Part shown: piece by piece, positions 14,764 through 17,483 of the stretch | Numbering within the stretch: position 1 is the stretch's first letter | How the letters are laid out: the number at the start of each line of letters is the position of its first letter | NCBI GenBank assembly: GCA_040755195.1 | Contig: JBFMBL010000051.1 | Span: 1-17,483, forward strand | Source: SURF-55 sp040755195 | GTDB lineage: Bacteria > Bacillota > Desulfotomaculia > Desulfotomaculales > Ammonificaceae | Reading direction: 5' to 3' | DNA: 17,483 nucleotides | Made by a program: the position numbers and the translations under genes | Notes under the pieces: model-generated | The model's input: only the letters and a program-made list of their open reading frames with translations | The model's database searches: none | Told to the model about the DNA's origin: nothing

Positions 14764-16671
14764 GTGAAGCATGTCACCATCGGAACGGCAGGACATGTGG
14801 ATCACGGGAAGACGGCGCTTATTAAGGCTCTGACCGGGGTCGATACCGATAGACTTAAAGAGGAAAAAGAACGAGGAATATCAATTGAACTCGGTTTTGC
14901 ATACCTTGATCTTCCCGGCGGCATAAGGGCCGGAATTGTTGATGTTCCGGGGCACGAGCGGTTTATCAAGAACATGGTTGCGGGGGTCGGGGGCATCGAT
15001 ATCGTCCTCCTTGTGGTGGCGGCGGATGAAGGGGTAATGCCGCAGACCAGGGAGCATCTTGATATCATTAAGATCCTGGGAATAAACCGTGGTGTGGTAG
15101 CCCTGAACAAGGTCGACCTGGTTGACGCGGAATGGCTTGAACTGGTGATGGAGGAAGTGCGCGATTATATTAACGGCACCTCGTTGGCCGGGGCTCCGGT
15201 TATTCCGGTTTCCGCCGTTACCGGTGCGGGTTTGAAGGAACTGGTGGCGGCACTTGCTGAGCTTGTCCGGCAAACCCGGGAACGAGCGGCTAACGGCCCG
15301 GTCAGGCTGCCGATTGACCGTGTGTTTACCATTTCGGGCTTCGGCACGGTGGTAACCGGAACACTAATTTCCGGCACCGTAAAAGAAGGCGATACTCTGG
15401 AAGTGTTACCACAGAGAGCGATGGCGCGGGCGCGTTCGATTCAGGTGCATAATGTCAGGACCCCGGCGGCGCGCGCCGGCCAGCGTGTGGCGGTAAATCT
15501 GGCCGGATTGGAAAGACAGGCTGTGGTGAGGGGAAATGTCCTGGCCACACCAAATGTTTTTACACCTTCAGTATTGGTGGATAGCCGGGTTCATCTCTTG
15601 CCGACGGCCAAGGCCGTCAAGAACCGTTCACGTGTGCGTTTCCATATGGGAACGGCTGAAATAACCGGCCGCGTCGTTCTCCTTGACAGAGACGAACTTG
15701 CGCCCGGAGACTCCTGCTATGCCCAGTTCATACTTGAAGAGCCGGTTGTGGCCGGGCGGCATGACCGTTTTGTGTTGCGGTCAATCTCCCCGGTTGCCAC
15801 TATAGGAGGCGGCTCGGTGCTGGAACCTGTGGCGCAGCGTAAGAAAAGGTTTCGGAAGGACGTGATCGAATATCTCGGCACATTGGAAACCGGTACACCG
15901 GTTGAAAAGGTGCTGAAACACCTTGAAGCCGCCGGCGGGCCGGTGGAAGCAGGGAAACTTGCGGAAGCGACCGGCCTTGACCAGAAAGTAGTTGCGGCGG
16001 TCGTGGGGGAACTCGCGGTAGAACGAAAGGTTCGGGTTTTCACCGTCGAGAACCAGAATTATCTGCTGGACGGACGCCGTTATAAGGAATTGACGCGCCG
16101 GATTCAGGAGTTGGTTGAAGGCTATCACAGGGAGTTTCCCTTGCGCGAAGGATACGGCAAGGAAGAACTTCGCTCGCGGGTGTTCCCCGACGTCAACAAC
16201 CGTGTCTTTCAAGCGTTGCTGCAGGCGCTTGCGGAGGATGGGGCGATCGGGCTTCAACCGCAGGTGGTTACGGCGGTGGATTTTACCGGAAAGCCGACCG
16301 ATACTGCTAAGGTGGTTCTCAAAAAGATTGAGGACATTTACCGGAGGGAGAAATTCCAGCCTCCCAACTGGGAAGACGCGGCGATGCAGGCCGGACTGGC
16401 GGGGGACGAGGCGGGTGAGTACGGATCGTACCTTCTCCGTACCGGCATACTCGTAAAGGTTTCTGAAGGTCTGTATTTCCACAAAGAAGCCCTGCACGAG
16501 ATCCAGGCCGAACTCGTAAAAGCGCTTCAATCAAAGGGGGAGATTTCCCTGGCCGAGGTACGCGATTTATTGAACACATCCCGCAAGTACGCCCTGCCGC
16601 TTTTGGAATACTTTGACGTAAAAAGGATTACCAGAAGGCTTGGAGATAAGCGCGTTTTGATAAAAAAGTAA
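14764..16671 (+). CDS. selB: Selenocysteine-specific elongation factor SelB
   Basis: A 635-residue GTPase that carries selenocysteinyl-tRNA(Sec) to UGA codons marked by a SECIS hairpin. G1 is GHVDHGKT (10-17), G3 is DVPGHE (60-65) and G4 is NKVD (115-118). EF-Tu-like domains II and III follow (about 175-370, with FTISGFGTVVTGTL). The C-terminal third carries winged-helix repeats that bind the mRNA hairpin, including EKVLKHLEAAGGPVEAGKLAEATG and the final ISLAEVRDLLNTSRKYALPLLEYFD. The length is close to the clostridial (Moorella) SelB. GTG 14764 directly follows the selA stop, so translation is coupled. No SECIS or in-frame selenocysteine UGA was recognised here. Confidence 0.97.
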   Translation: MKHVTIGTAGHVDHGKTALIKALTGVDTDRLKEEKERGISIELGFAYLDLPGGIRAGIVDVPGHERFIKNMVAGVGGIDIVLLVVAADEGVMPQTREHLDIIKILGINRGVVALNKVDLVDAEWLELVMEEVRDYINGTSLAGAPVIPVSAVTGAGLKELVAALAELVRQTRERAANGPVRLPIDRVFTISGFGTVVTGTLISGTVKEGDTLEVLPQRAMARARSIQVHNVRTPAARAGQRVAVNLAGLERQAVVRGNVLATPNVFTPSVLVDSRVHLLPTAKAVKNRSRVRFHMGTAEITGRVVLLDRDELAPGDSCYAQFILEEPVVAGRHDRFVLRSISPVATIGGGSVLEPVAQRKKRFRKDVIEYLGTLETGTPVEKVLKHLEAAGGPVEAGKLAEATGLDQKVVAAVVGELAVERKVRVFTVENQNYLLDGRRYKELTRRIQELVEGYHREFPLREGYGKEELRSRVFPDVNNRVFQALLQALAEDGAIGLQPQVVTAVDFTGKPTDTAKVVLKKIEDIYRREKFQPPNWEDAAMQAGLAGDEAGEYGSYLLRTGILVKVSEGLYFHKEALHEIQAELVKALQSKGEISLAEVRDLLNTSRKYALPLLEYFDVKRITRRLGDKRVLIKK

Positions 16672-16718
16672 GAAGTCCGGTTGAGCCGGGCTCTTGTTTT
16701 CATAGGGGGAAAAGAAGA

Positions 16719-17111
16719 ATGCGCAATTACATGGCAAGGGCGGGGCAGGGAAGGTATGAGATTGAGGTGCAGGCTACGCCGACGGGAGACGGGATTATCG
16801 TACAGGTGCTCGGCGGTGAGAAACCCCATGTCGGCGCCGTTGTTTTATCGCTGCCAAGGCCGTCCGTGTCTGAGCCGGGAAAGATACGCGCCAACTCGAC
16901 GGTGGTGCCACTCTACGGTCATCGCGACGATGAGGTTGCCCGTCCTGTGGCGGAGCAGCTTGCGGCGGTTTTTAATCAGCCGGTGGTGGTGGTCGCCGGC
17001 GTGCACATAGACGCGGCAAGGCCCGAAGAAATAGAACTCCTGGTAAAGAATGTGGGCCATGCGGTCGCAGAGTTAATAACCCTCATAAAGGTGGAAATGA
17101 CCGGTGTATAG
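16719..17111 (+). CDS. LpdD-like protein (putative prenylated-flavin chaperone family)
   Basis: A 130-residue cytosolic protein. GGEKPHVGAVVLS (32-44), YGHRDDEVARPVAEQL (66-81), VVVVAGVHID (89-98) and EEIELLVKNV match the pattern I recall for the LpdD-like family, small proteins linked to UbiD-type (gallate) decarboxylases and their prFMN maturation. His37, His68, Asp70, Asp71, His96 and Asp98 are candidate functional residues. The start is ATG 16719 with AGGGGGA at 16704-16710. It lies 47 bp after selB and would plausibly serve the UbiD decarboxylase encoded at 7945. The family match is from memory and unverified; otherwise it is a conserved hypothetical. Confidence 0.65.
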   Translation: MRNYMARAGQGRYEIEVQATPTGDGIIVQVLGGEKPHVGAVVLSLPRPSVSEPGKIRANSTVVPLYGHRDDEVARPVAEQLAAVFNQPVVVVAGVHIDAARPEEIELLVKNVGHAVAELITLIKVEMTGV

Positions 17112-17113
17112 GG

Positions 17114-17148
17114 TATAGAATATAGAATATAGAATGTAGAATGTAGAA
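17114..17148. repeat. Tandem heptanucleotide repeat
   Basis: Five 7-bp units in a row: TATAGAA three times, then TGTAGAA twice, with a partial unit on each side. It starts three bases after the stop codon of the preceding gene. The function is unknown; copy number may vary by slippage. Confidence 0.8.
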
Positions 17149-17334
17149 TAACGAAATGGCTTCACAGCTTCTTCTTTAGGTTGTCTTCCTTCCTCAGCTC
17201 AGATTCTTGCACAAGCACTCCTCATACGCCGACTACAACAGCCTTGGCCCTAAGAGGCTGCTGAAAACTGCGCCTGCGACGGATCACCTCAATCGCTGCC
17301 CTGATTAACTGTTCTGTTATCCTGTTCAGTTCCA

Positions 17335-17365
17335 TCTCTGTGTTCTCTGTGCCTCTGTGGTGAAT
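17335..17365. repeat. Third copy of the CACAGAG-type dispersed repeat
   Basis: This stretch, ending CCTCTGTGGTGAAT, is the near reverse complement of 7542-7572 and matches 7783-7811 in direct orientation. No partner arm is seen within the window. Confidence 0.65.
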
Positions 17366-17426
17366 CAGATTAACCGCATCATTTTCGCGTTTTCCCTGGT
17401 TTGGGTTTATTGAAAGAATCCGGGGG

Positions 17427-17472
17427 TATAATACTATTGCTGTTTCTATTGTACATTTAATTTCTAAGGAGG
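17427..17472 (+). promoter_or_regulatory. -10 box and SD for a gene starting at the window edge
   Basis: TATAAT (17427-17432) has no good -35 at normal spacing (TTGAAA at 17410-17415 is only 11 bp away). AAGGAGG (17466-17472) is a perfect SD. The window ends ...CGT, so a GTG at 17482 would have 9-nt spacing if the next base is G. The gene product is outside the window. Confidence 0.5.
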
Positions 17473-17483
17473 TTAAAACTCGT

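Larger units (their letters stand above)
17112..17483. other. Intergenic region with repeats
   Basis: A 372-bp stretch without a recognisable gene or tRNA. It holds the heptanucleotide tract, a CAGCCT/AGGCTG hairpin with a 10-nt loop (17239-17260) that has no T-run after it, and the dispersed repeat at 17335-17365. I looked for a tRNA(Sec) T-loop sequence on both strands and saw none. Confidence 0.6.

Noticed and set aside
17239..17260. Hairpin as terminator after the LpdD-like gene
   Set aside because: The stem is only 6 bp with a 10-nt loop and has no T-run on either strand.
17112..17483. Search for selC (tRNA-Sec) near selAB
   Set aside because: No acceptor/T-arm pattern was seen on either strand by eye; a tRNA search program would be decisive.

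Overview
The window reads as chromosomal DNA of an anaerobic, moderately GC-rich Firmicute. A Peptococcaceae / Pelotomaculum-Desulfotomaculum type of organism is my best guess. This is inferred from strong Shine-Dalgarno (SD) sites, frequent TTG starts, a short SpeH-type AdoMet decarboxylase, futalosine-pathway menaquinone genes and a clostridial-type selAB pair. All convincing genes lie on the + strand.

Layout. 1-620: a small single-cluster ferredoxin whose stop codon is rebuilt by a 182-bp MITE with 12-bp GTAA terminal repeats and an 8-bp target duplication (IS66-like), followed by a terminator. 706-4297: a GT4 glycosyltransferase and a 754-residue membrane protein with a degenerate alkaline-phosphatase-fold domain, probably an envelope function. 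4302-5075: a fumarylacetoacetase-family hydrolase. 5083-5624: a promoter with a G8 tract in its spacer, a structured leader and speD. 5795-6526: a polyprenyl-synthetase-fold protein that has lost its first Asp-rich motif. 6809-7531: menG. 7532-7938: a repeat-filled gap. 7945-13353: UbiD decarboxylase, MqnP prenyltransferase, MqnE, MqnA and MqnC, packed tightly. 13369-16671: selA and selB. 16719-17111: an LpdD-like protein, a family tied to prenylated-FMN decarboxylases. 17112-17483: repeats, then an SD for a gene that starts at or beyond the window edge.

How the genes fit. MqnA makes 3-enolpyruvyl-benzoate from chorismate, MqnE adds the AdoMet-derived nucleoside, and MqnC cyclises dehypoxanthine futalosine. 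MqnP prenylates, UbiD decarboxylates and MenG methylates. The degenerate prenyl synthase could belong to side-chain synthesis, and the LpdD-like protein could help the prFMN-dependent UbiD. MqnB (or MTAN), MqnD and UbiX are not in the window. selA/selB follow mqnC with almost no gap and are probably co-transcribed, although they serve selenoprotein synthesis.

The least explained parts are the repeats. Two elements bounded by CCAGCACTCAAC / GTTGAGTGCTGG arms sit at nearly the same distance upstream of menG and ubiD. One of them splits a dispersed repeat whose uninterrupted copy lies upstream of the glycosyltransferase gene. I saw no tRNA, rRNA, CRISPR array or full-length transposase gene.
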